Shown in pieces: positions 8,457 to 15,185 of a stretch of DNA of 44,351 nt. Source of the stretch: Cyanobacteria bacterium FACHB-63 (GTDB lineage Bacteria; Cyanobacteriota; Cyanobacteriia; Leptolyngbyales; Leptolyngbyaceae); the NCBI GenBank assembly GCA_014695255.1, contig JACJNX010000023.1, forward strand, positions 1 to 44,351, given 5' to 3'. The translations under genes and the position numbers were made by a program. How positions within the stretch are numbered: the first letter of the stretch is position 1; the number at the start of each line of letters is the position of its first letter. The notes under the pieces are model-generated. The model did no database searches, was not told the origin of the DNA, and saw nothing but the letters and a program-made list of their open reading frames with translations.

Positions 8457-8756
8457 ATGCTTATGTCAGAACCAGTTGGGCATGAAACAGTGGATCGCAT
8501 CAGCATTGATATTGAAGGACTTCGCGAGCCTTTGGAGGCTGTTGCCGCTCAGGAGGAGCGAAATCTGAACCAGATGATCCGCTTTCTCCTGAAAGAAGGA
8601 CTGGCAAGAATTTCAATGCGTTCAAGCCGCAACTCAAAAACCCTTAAACCGGGGTGGGTAGAAGAACTAGATTCGGACGAGCTTGCGGCGATGGCAACGG
8701 AAATTATTTCTGAATTGAAGCGGCGTGCTTCAGCCGATAAAACAGATCTGACTTAG
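8457..8756 (+). CDS. Ribbon-helix-helix protein (99 aa)
   Basis: The N-terminal half fits the RHH fold: a beta strand (RISIDI, about residues 14-19), then two helices (LREPLEAVAAQEE and NLNQMIRFLLKEGLAR). The C-terminal 40 residues are charged and helical. RHH proteins dimerise through the strand and read DNA with it. ATG at 8457 follows AGGGG at normal spacing; a second ATG is two codons on. The three phased TGCACCAAA repeats just upstream make autoregulation, and control of the divergent HTH operon, the simplest reading. No toxin gene is adjacent, so it is unlikely to be a classical antitoxin. A ParG/CopG-type plasmid role is possible. Confidence 0.7.
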   Translation: MLMSEPVGHETVDRISIDIEGLREPLEAVAAQEERNLNQMIRFLLKEGLARISMRSSRNSKTLKPGWVEELDSDELAAMATEIISELKRRASADKTDLT

Positions 8757-8920
8757 CAATTTTGTTCATCAAGGCTGTGATATGCCGTGACACAAAACAT
8801 GCACTGCATTCAGCAACCTATTAGAGCTATTAAAGTCTTTGCTTTCCGTCAACAGCAATTTTGGCAAGTAATGCAGCCTTAGCCAGTCTCAAGCCTGATT
8901 GAAAAATGCAGAGGGAGCCA

Positions 8921-8998
8921 ATGAGAAAGCGACCGCTCCGTCCTTGGAAAACTAAGCGATCGCCCTCTAAATGTCCTTTCCAGACATACTACCTATGA
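8921..8998 (+). CDS. Possible 25-aa basic leader peptide
   Basis: ATG at 8921 follows GAGGGAG at good spacing. The peptide is very basic (MRKRPLRPWKTKRSPSK, then CPFQTYYL) and its TGA (8996-8998) overlaps the ATG at 8995 of the next frame as ATGA, the classic coupling arrangement. It may be a translated leader that feeds ribosomes into the downstream gene. No conservation data are available. Confidence 0.3.
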   Translation: MRKRPLRPWKTKRSPSKCPFQTYYL

Positions 8999-9336
8999 TA
9001 CCAAGACATCTTCGGCGGGTGACATTCCCTGCGCCGGATCAGCTTTTCAGTGCGGGATATCGAGATGGGCTGCATCGTCGCGTTCCCCATCCGCAGTTCC
9101 AAACGAATCCTCATTATCTCAAGGGCTACGTCGAGGCTTGCCGTTCTGCACCGCCTTGTCCCTCGCTAATTGCCTTCACTCGGAGTCTCAGTCTCGATTC
9201 TGCGTTGCTGTCGATCGCATCTTGGGAAAAAGACCAAGAACGCTTCGGCTTTGGCAGCGTTGCTCTGAGCTATGGCAACGGAGGGTGGATTGTGCTGGTC
9301 TCCAAAGACCTGCATGATGCAGCATTACCGTTTTAA
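8995..9336 (+). CDS. Hypothetical plasmid protein (113-121 aa)
   Basis: The frame is open from ATG 8971; I favour ATG 8995 (MIPRHLRRVTFPAPDQLF) because it is coupled to the 25-codon leader. A central GYRDGLHRRVPHPQ...NPHYLKGYVEA segment looks like the short Tyr/His-rich repeats of small cyanobacterial plasmid proteins of unknown function. No membrane segment or signal. It is followed by the plus-strand set to 11.7 kb. Confidence 0.5.
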   Translation: MIPRHLRRVTFPAPDQLFSAGYRDGLHRRVPHPQFQTNPHYLKGYVEACRSAPPCPSLIAFTRSLSLDSALLSIASWEKDQERFGFGSVALSYGNGGWIVLVSKDLHDAALPF

Positions 9337-9442
9337 CGCTGTTTTGAAAGTGTCTTAGAAAGCGCGATCGCTCCAGCGCAGAGCTGCCAGATCGCGCCCT
9401 CGCTTCATTCTGGAACCTACCGCTGTCGTGGGTCAGTTTTTA

Positions 9443-9988
9443 ATGCAGATTTTTACCTCTGAAGTCATTCACAGTTGCCCAGATTTTCAGGTCACCCTTC
9501 CCGCAGTTCTGGGAACTCCACTGGTGCTCAATCTCGAAGAATTCCCAGAACTTGATTGGCTTCCTGCTTATATGATGGCGCTCACGAGTTTGCAGCAAGA
9601 ACGAGACCGTCTAACAGGAGCGATTCAAGCCGTAACGATCACGGGTAACATCAATCGCGATGGCTGGATCGAGACTTACACTAAATTGAAGAACGGTAAG
9701 CAGTACATCTATTATCAACTGCGCTGGCTGACGGGCGATCGCAAAAAATCCGGGCAGCCCAAAGTGAAAACGAAGCACCTTTCTCGTCGCTCAGTGGGCG
9801 AAGTTCGCGCTGCCATTGTTCGGGGGCAGCAGGTGAAAGCGCTAGAACAAGAGCGCCAGCAGGTGGAGGAGCAGATTTTCAGGCTCAAGCAGCTAGTTCG
9901 GGGAACAGGCAGACGGCTCGATCGAGTAGTTTCCCAGAACCTGCTCACGAATCATCGACCGACGCAAGGGGCGAATCATGAGCCATAA
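9443..9988 (+). CDS. DUF6788-like protein with coiled coil (181 aa)
   Basis: I take ATG 9443 (MQIFTSEVIHSCPDFQ); a GTG lies five codons upstream and neither start has a clear ribosome site. A central segment (GWIETYTKLKNGKQYIYYQL followed by RWLTGDRKKSGQPKVKTKH) resembles the short beta-rich DUF6788-type module, flanked by coiled coils (about 50-65 and 125-160). Its last 11 bp overlap the start of the winged-helix gene, so the two are co-translated. A DNA-related accessory role is plausible from context only. Confidence 0.55.
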   Translation: MQIFTSEVIHSCPDFQVTLPAVLGTPLVLNLEEFPELDWLPAYMMALTSLQQERDRLTGAIQAVTITGNINRDGWIETYTKLKNGKQYIYYQLRWLTGDRKKSGQPKVKTKHLSRRSVGEVRAAIVRGQQVKALEQERQQVEEQIFRLKQLVRGTGRRLDRVVSQNLLTNHRPTQGANHEP

Positions 9989-10994
9989 AACTCTCGAAGC
10001 CCACTCCATCCCAATTCCGCCGCACTTAGCAGGATTGCTGAAGCAAACGCTCGGACGATCTGGAACGGGGTTTGATGAGGCAGCTCTTCTTCAGCAGATT
10101 CACTACTGGGCGCTCAATCCCGAGACAACCGGGTGGATCATTGACGGCATCAAGTGGATCTACAACTCGCTTAAGTCTTGGCAGCAGCAGTTCCCTTGGA
10201 TGAGCGAGTACGGCTTGAGAAAAGCGATCTCCAATCTCAAGAAGTTGGGCTTGATTCAAACGGCGCAGCACTGGATCACCTCTTACCAGCGAGTCATGTT
10301 CTATCGTATTGACTATGAACGCTTGGTAAGCTTTGCTGAAGACTTGTGCGATCTGATCACACCTCGATGTGTGAACGGTGATCAGGTCGAAGCACCCATT
10401 GATCGCACAACAGATACAGAAACTTCTTCAAAGATTTCTTCAGAACAACAAACGGTCGTTGTACAAATCGATCAAAGCTTAAAAAACCTCGCTGATGTGG
10501 AAGGAACAGAGTTCGCTCCAGATCCTGATAGCGAAATCGCAAATTCTCAAGCAGGCAACTCCTCTCCCCCCAGTTCTGGGAAACATCGAGGAATTCAACC
10601 TACAATGTTCCCAGAACTCAGAGATGCAGTGGCTGAGGCAATTTCTCTTCCCCCTGGCTCTCGCTTACCTTCCAGTTTAGTAAGGGCAATTTCTCAGTTT
10701 CCCGATCGAGTCAAACTAGCAATCTCTTACCTGCACCATCAGCAAAAGCGACGAGCAATCCAGAACCCTGCGGGATATTTGTATCAATCGATCCTGGAGT
10801 CATGGACTTCACTCACTCCTCCCGCTCTGCCCTCAAGCCTTCCCCCTGGCTTTCACGCTTGGTTTGATTGGGGAAAAGCAAATGGTTTGGTGGTCGCTGC
10901 AACAGACATTGAAGGGGTTCATCATACTCTTCATGCTGAGCATGGCTGGTTCCCAACTGAACTCTTGATGCAGCAGTATCCAGTCGTTGAGTAG
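9978..10994 (+). CDS. Winged-helix protein, putative plasmid replication accessory (338 aa)
   Basis: Residues about 38-115 look like a winged helix-turn-helix (LLQQIHYWALNP, then MSEYGLRKAISNLKKLGLIQ), the fold used by DnaD/phage O-type replication proteins. A low-complexity linker (about 135-215) joins it to a C-terminal helical region (VRAISQFPDRVKLAISYLHH, IQNPAGYLYQSI) typical of proteins that end by contacting helicase or DNA. The start ATG has AAGGGG seven bases upstream and overlaps the previous gene. It lies far from the iterons at 29-30 kb, so it is probably an accessory and not the initiator. Confidence 0.6.
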   Translation: MSHKTLEAHSIPIPPHLAGLLKQTLGRSGTGFDEAALLQQIHYWALNPETTGWIIDGIKWIYNSLKSWQQQFPWMSEYGLRKAISNLKKLGLIQTAQHWITSYQRVMFYRIDYERLVSFAEDLCDLITPRCVNGDQVEAPIDRTTDTETSSKISSEQQTVVVQIDQSLKNLADVEGTEFAPDPDSEIANSQAGNSSPPSSGKHRGIQPTMFPELRDAVAEAISLPPGSRLPSSLVRAISQFPDRVKLAISYLHHQQKRRAIQNPAGYLYQSILESWTSLTPPALPSSLPPGFHAWFDWGKANGLVVAATDIEGVHHTLHAEHGWFPTELLMQQYPVVE

Positions 10995-11177
10995 TTAAGA
11001 TTTGCGACATTAGCCGTTCCAGCTAGATTAAGCGCGAATCCCTGGTTATCGTTCCGTTGTCGGGATTGAGAGCCTTGCGGCGTGCTTCTAGTAATTCCTA
11101 GCTAGCGCATTTAAATCACAGCAGGAAATCCCTCCCCGATGTTAGAGAGGGCTTGCGGTGTTAGTTCAGACTTCCCA

Positions 11178-11699
11178 ATGCCTGAAATCATTTTGTCTCT
11201 TCTGATGCTGTGGTTCTTGTGGTGGTTACTTCAGCAGCTAGGCTCACAACCTAAACCAAAAATTAAGTCAAATAAGCCAAAACCATTCTCAACCTCCGTC
11301 CCATCGGGAAAGTCAGGCCGTAGCGCTCAAGCACAGCGATTTTTTAGCACCATCCAATCCACCGCGCCAAAAGCCCCATCCAAGCCTAAGTTCATCAACT
11401 CAAAACCAAACTCGGAGATTAACCGAGAGAAGCGACCCGCTCAACCCGTAGAGCCTGCTCCAACTCCTCAGTCTGAAATTAATTTCGATGCCATCCAGAA
11501 AGAGGCGGCAAGGCGAAGAGAGAATCTGCGTAAAGTCTCCATGAGGACTCAGAATGAGCTTTATCGATTAGTGCAGAGCGATCGTCGAACCGTAGAGCGA
11601 CTGATTAAACATGCACGAGGGCGCTATCCCGACAAGCCAGAGCAGTGGATTTGGGAAAAAGTGATTGCAGATTTAGAGCGCGATCGCGGCTATCGCTAA
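11178..11699 (+). CDS. Membrane-anchored hypothetical protein (173 aa)
   Basis: From ATG 11178 the protein begins with one membrane helix (PEIILSLLMLWFLWWLLQQL), then a basic Pro/Ser-rich linker of about 85 residues, then a helical C-terminal domain (RRENLRKVSMRTQNELYRLV, WIWEKVIADLERDRGYR). The last part matches a short conserved tail common in cyanobacterial hypothetical proteins. A start at 11139 would add 13 residues. HIP1 sequence lies in the last codons. Confidence 0.55.
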   Translation: MPEIILSLLMLWFLWWLLQQLGSQPKPKIKSNKPKPFSTSVPSGKSGRSAQAQRFFSTIQSTAPKAPSKPKFINSKPNSEINREKRPAQPVEPAPTPQSEINFDAIQKEAARRRENLRKVSMRTQNELYRLVQSDRRTVERLIKHARGRYPDKPEQWIWEKVIADLERDRGYR

Positions 11700-12029
11700 T
11701 TCTCACTTCTAAGCAAAAAGGGCAATTCAAAATCATGTTTCAGTTCCATTGCCGAGATTCAGAGCTTTGCGACTACCTAGCTCGCATAGGGTATGGCAAA
11801 GGCTGAGAAATTGTGGCACCTGATTCTGTACGGGATCATGACGCGAGAAGTGCAAGGGTTGTATGCAAGGTATAACACGGCGACTCAAAATGAAGGATAG
11901 AGAAGCTAATTGTTTAAGACATCGATCAAACCTACCGACCACCCAATTTAGTAAAGCAACGGTTGCCTCCACAGCCAGATTTGATGCCGTATTTCAGGTA
12001 GAACCATCAACAGTACGTCGTCCGTTTCA

Positions 12030-12193
12030 GGCACCCGCTTCGGGATCTTTAGATTGCTCGGCTGAAGACGCTAGAAGAAATTGAGCATATTTTTAACGTA
12101 TCCCGTGAGCGAATTTGCCAAATTGAGGTGAAGGCAATTCGTAAGCTAAGGCATCCCGATCTCAATACTGTTTTGAAAGAATACAGACACTGA
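12030..12193 (+). pseudogene. Sigma-70 region 4.2 remnant
   Basis: From 12068 the frame reads [20 protein letters not shown], then [19 protein letters not shown] and stop at 12191-12193. This is the DNA-binding region 4.2 of a group 1/2 sigma-70 factor (family pattern [30 protein letters not shown]). Traces of the preceding RFGL motif are visible near 12030 but in another frame. No sigma regions 1-3 are present, so it is a dead 3' end. Confidence 0.75.
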
Positions 12194-12244
12194 GTAAAGG
12201 GCACGGGCCGCCGTGGGCGCACCTTGTTGCCCGAAGCATCTACT

Positions 12245-12291
12245 TTTCTTGTGTAATAATTGCTAAAATAAACCCAAAATTACACAAGAAA
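12245..12291. repeat. Long inverted repeat, copy A (before DUF6788 gene)
   Basis: Perfect 13-bp arms TTTCTTGTGTAAT (12245-12257) and ATTACACAAGAAA (12279-12291) with a 21-bp AT-rich spacer that contains TAAAAT, a possible -10 box. The right arm ends two bases before the ATG at 12294, so it covers the ribosome-binding region. The same arms recur at 12724 and 19926. Confidence 0.8.
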
Positions 12292-12293
12292 CT

Positions 12294-12638
12294 ATGCCGC
12301 GTCGCTCCACGATCGCTTCCGTGCAAGCGTCGATCAACCGTCTCACTTCAGAGGAACAACAACAGATCTACAACTGGCTTGGCAAGCGTTTACAGGACAA
12401 CTTAGCGACGACGATCGAGATGGCTCAAAGCGGAATTGAAACGCACAACTATCAGGGCAAAACGTATGTCTTGCAGAAGCGCCGGTGTGGTCGAGCCGAT
12501 TGCGCTTGCATGGAGGGAGAAATTTCAGACGTGGGACATGGCCCCTACTGGTATGCCTACTGGAACGAGGGAGGCAAGACTCAGAATCACTACGTCGGAA
12601 AACGTCCACCTTGGCTAAAACAATCAAGCGGAAAATGA
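12294..12638 (+). CDS. DUF6788-type protein (114 aa)
   Basis: The N-terminal half is helical (SVQASINRLTSEEQQQIYNW); the C-terminal half has the diagnostic pattern: a Cys cluster RRCGRADCACMEG (about residues 64-76), then GHGPYWYAYWNEGGKTQNHY and VGKRPPW. The cysteines look like a small metal or nucleic-acid site. This family is widespread in cyanobacteria and uncharacterised. The gene is bracketed by two copies of a long inverted repeat (12245-12291 and 12724-12759), which suggests either operator control by its own product or a mobile gene cassette. Confidence 0.7.
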   Translation: MPRRSTIASVQASINRLTSEEQQQIYNWLGKRLQDNLATTIEMAQSGIETHNYQGKTYVLQKRRCGRADCACMEGEISDVGHGPYWYAYWNEGGKTQNHYVGKRPPWLKQSSGK

Positions 12639-12723
12639 CGAGTGTTGAACCAACATCTCTTCATCAGAGACACCTCGTGAGCGGGTGATAGCAAAGAATA
12701 TCTTACGAAATAGTAGTTTATGG

Positions 12724-12759
12724 TTTCTTGTGTAATATTTCCCTTTATTACACAAGAAA
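12724..12759. repeat. Long inverted repeat, copy B (after DUF6788 gene)
   Basis: Perfect 13-bp arms TTTCTTGTGTAAT (12724-12736) and ATTACACAAGAAA (12747-12759), spacer ATTTCCCTTT of 10 bp. The spacer end and right arm are nearly identical to copy C. It lies 86 bp past the DUF6788 stop codon. Confidence 0.8.
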
Positions 12760-13227
12760 AAAGACTGCGCTTCTCGCCCGGAAATACGAATGTGTTGATC
12801 GTGCTTTACCGATCTCTCAATCTTCAGGCTGTAGGAGCATACTATACGAGATGTTTAAGCGACCAGGAACAGTATCGCAACTGATCTCTCAGAGCTGAAG
12901 CAGCTCTCCTCAAAATACTGCTCAATGGCAAAGACTACACATATCGCACAGCTAAATGTCAGAAGATACTCCCGATGGGTACTGTTACTCGACTGATCCA
13001 ACATTTATCTTGGATATCCAAATCACTAGAAAGTGACGAGGAGAATTCTAGTGAAAAAGGTAAACTCATTCCAACGGGATCATGGGTTGCGATCGTCAAT
13101 GAAAAGGCAGAGCTAGAAGCCAATATTCTGGTCTACCTGCATCGTCCGTGCAGTGCTGATATTGGCTGAACAACAAGCCTTGACTAGAAAGGTAAACTCA
13201 AGCACTGGATGACAAAGGCAGCCTTCA
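12760..13227. other. Intergenic, no convincing gene
   Basis: About 470 bp. A 64-codon frame at 12975-13169 has no ribosome site or family resemblance. The 11-mer AGGTAAACTCA occurs twice (near 13060 and 13190). Nothing else stands out. Confidence 0.4.
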
Positions 13228-13272
13228 CTACACTCGTGACATACGTGACTGCTTAGCAAGTCCCAGGATGCC
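13228..13272 (-). pseudogene. Possible 3' remnant of the small membrane protein gene
   Basis: The minus strand reads LGLAKQSRMSRV and stop, followed by GTGAAGGCTGCCTTT. The gene at 3675-3833 ends LAKQGQVKR and is followed by GTGAAGGCTTCCTT. The shared codons and shared hairpin after the stop suggest a second, degraded copy. An upstream in-frame stop limits it to about 15 codons. Confidence 0.3.
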
Positions 13273-13315
13273 CTATCCCTTGCCGTTCACTCTACCGGTG
13301 TTATTCAATTGAGCA

Positions 13316-14170
13316 ATGAATCATCAGGCAACTTCCACTTCGATTCAAATTCTGGCGACTCCTTCACCCAGTCACCTTCAAGTTGCGACAGCATGGCTAG
13401 CAGCCCAGGAATCCCAAAATCCTAACTTGGAGATAGCGCTGCACCTGCTCCTGCAAGGTGAAATCATTCCCCACGAGCGTGGCGGACTCGTCGCTCTTGC
13501 CTTCGTTGGAGAATTCTCTCCCTCTAGCATTCGGGGCGTTGTAAGGGCGAGATCTGGCAATACGAATGTATCGATGGTGGCGACTGATCCTATTGCTGCC
13601 GAACGCTTGTTTTCGCTGATCTCCGCTCGGGGTTGCCCGCAGCGGCTTTGTGCAGATGGACAAACCAAAGCCTGGATTCATCCACTCCTGCTCCAGCACT
13701 ATCACCTCCAGCGCGAATATGACCAACAGGTTCTCATCTGCACTCACGCTCCAACGGGTGCCGCAGGCCGATGGGCAGAGCCGCGAGATAAAGCTGCCCT
13801 GCAAGCCTACGCCGCAGCTTATCTAGCCGAACGAGGGAGCGGAAGTCTGGATTACCCCTGGGATCAGTGGATTCAACAACGGCGGGTTGCCGTGCTGGAA
13901 CACGAAGGGCAAATTGTTGCTGTGGTGAGACGGGGTGAAACTGCCCGGTGCGCGATCGTCGTTGCTCCCCTGACGTTTCCGCAATTTCGGCGGCAAGGGT
14001 TTGCCCGTCGCCTGCTGGCTTTTTTTGTGCAGGAAATGTTGCAGGCGTTTCCAGCGGTCAAGCTTTGGGTGGATGAGGATAATACGGCCGCGATCTCGCT
14101 GTATCAGTCGCTCGGCTTTCAAGCAATTGGAACGTGTTACACGGGATATTTCAGCGAACATTGCTCATAG
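13316..14170 (+). CDS. GNAT-family acetyltransferase (284 aa)
   Basis: The C-terminal half has the GNAT acetyl-CoA fold: beta4 (ARCAIVVAPLTF), motif A PQFRRQGFARRLLAFFVQEM (about residues 222-241) with the R-x-x-G-x-A pyrophosphate loop, then motif B (KLWVDEDNTAAISLYQSLGF). The N-terminal 140 residues resemble a degenerate first GNAT repeat, as in two-domain members. Start ATG 13316 lacks a strong ribosome site. It heads toward, and overlaps by 6 bp, the convergent nucleotidyltransferase-like gene. The acceptor substrate cannot be read from sequence. Confidence 0.85.
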   Translation: MNHQATSTSIQILATPSPSHLQVATAWLAAQESQNPNLEIALHLLLQGEIIPHERGGLVALAFVGEFSPSSIRGVVRARSGNTNVSMVATDPIAAERLFSLISARGCPQRLCADGQTKAWIHPLLLQHYHLQREYDQQVLICTHAPTGAAGRWAEPRDKAALQAYAAAYLAERGSGSLDYPWDQWIQQRRVAVLEHEGQIVAVVRRGETARCAIVVAPLTFPQFRRQGFARRLLAFFVQEMLQAFPAVKLWVDEDNTAAISLYQSLGFQAIGTCYTGYFSEHCS

Positions 14171-14590
14171 GGAAGCAATCCATCTTTTCTCAAAGCGATG
14201 AACGTCTCTTGAGCGGGCGATCGCAGCTTGAAGCTGGATGAGAAAATCATCGCTGCCATAAAGCAGTTTCAGAGCGAAGTAAGCACCATGCGTAATTGCC
14301 CAGTCCTCCTCTACAGTTGCGGCTTCGGTTAAGATAACATCCTCACTCTCAACGTTCACCTCCACTTTGCACCCCTCTTCGATCCATTCGTGCGAGTAGG
14401 CTTCTCCACGGGTGTTGAGCACACACTTCATTTCAATGTTCGAATACAGTTGATCGCTGCCCTGCGCTAAAGAACCGTATATCCCAATGGCAAGAACTTG
14501 CTCCCCGTATCTCGCTAGAACTCTGTGAGCAACCTGCTCGGCTAAGTGAACGCGATCAGCGTGCAGGATTGGCTGTGGTTCTAAACGCAT
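14165..14590 (-). CDS. Kanamycin-nucleotidyltransferase-like protein, short
   Basis: About 141 residues from ATG 14590 (MRLEPQPILHADRVHLAEQV). The nucleotidyltransferase motif IGIYGSLAQGSDQLYSNIEM (residues about 34-53) matches the GSxxxGxD...SDxE metal site of ANT(4')/KNTase proteins, with N replacing the first D of the second motif. KNTase proteins are about 250 aa; this one ends after about 141, where its stop overlaps the convergent GNAT gene, so the C-terminal domain is missing. Loss of both a catalytic Asp and the C-terminal domain argues that it is decayed or altered in function. It follows the HD gene by 17 bp. Confidence 0.65.
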   Translation of the reverse strand: MRLEPQPILHADRVHLAEQVAHRVLARYGEQVLAIGIYGSLAQGSDQLYSNIEMKCVLNTRGEAYSHEWIEEGCKVEVNVESEDVILTEAATVEEDWAITHGAYFALKLLYGSDDFLIQLQAAIARSRDVHRFEKRWIASL

Positions 14591-14607
14591 GATACTTACG
14601 GATTCCC

Positions 14608-15142
14608 TTACAAATGGCTTCTCAAATCCTGAAGGAACAGTCTCGTGTATGCTTCTTTCTCCGCGTATCGTCTCTGCGACTCTGGCAAATAGCACTCGAA
14701 TTTCCCCAGAATCTTCTCCTCAAGATAGCAGAGCGTCTCTTCTAAAGACTGTCCCCGCGCTGTTCCCGTCACGAGTGACTTGGTAATCATAAACGTCTTG
14801 CCCCCCCTCAAGCAGATGCGCGTCGTGTAGAATCTTGCCTTCGATCGTTTCAGCCTGACTATCCTTCTGGGACTCCCACGCGACCTGAACCACACGATCG
14901 ATGTCCTGTGACTGTAGCTTGCCTTCGAGAAATTGTCTGACTTCAGCTTCTTTGCCGGCGATCAAACCATGAAAGTATGCGCCCAGCGTGAGTAACTGCG
15001 GATCGTGTTCGTAATGGCTGGCTATCTCTTTTGCCACCCGAAGTATCCGATGAATGTGAGCCAAATTGTGCATGATGTCGCGGTTCGCATAGTCCGAGTG
15101 CACAAATGCCTCGACTGCTTCAACTGCTAGGGTGTTGTTCAT
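14608..15142 (-). pseudogene. HD-domain hydrolase-like gene with frameshift
   Basis: ATG 15142 (MNNTLAVEAVEAFVHSDYAN) has AAGGAA six bases upstream. The helical HD core is visible: MHNLAHIHRILRVAKEI, LGAYFHGLIAG (the usual HD pair reads HG) and ILHDAHLLEGG. A run of seven G (C7 at 14801-14807) breaks the frame; with six, the protein would continue KTFMITKSLVTGTARGQ, SLEETLCYLEEKILGKFECY and LPESQRRYAEKEAYTRLFLQ to the stop at 14608. The rebuilt length of about 177 aa fits small HD phosphohydrolases. It may be a real frameshift, phase variation or a homopolymer sequencing error. Confidence 0.75.
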
Positions 15143-15185
15143 GTGCGGTTCCTTCGGAGTTGCGCTCTGCGCTAATCGCCGTCCA

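Noticed and set aside
8457-8756. Antitoxin of a toxin-antitoxin pair
   Set aside because: RHH fold fits, but no adjacent small toxin gene is present on either side.
12245-12759. Rho-independent terminators at the DUF6788 repeats
   Set aside because: Arms are AT-rich with 10-21 bp spacers and one lies directly before a start codon, so simple terminators do not explain them.
12975-13169. 64-codon plus-strand frame
   Set aside because: No supporting start signal or similarity; between remnants.
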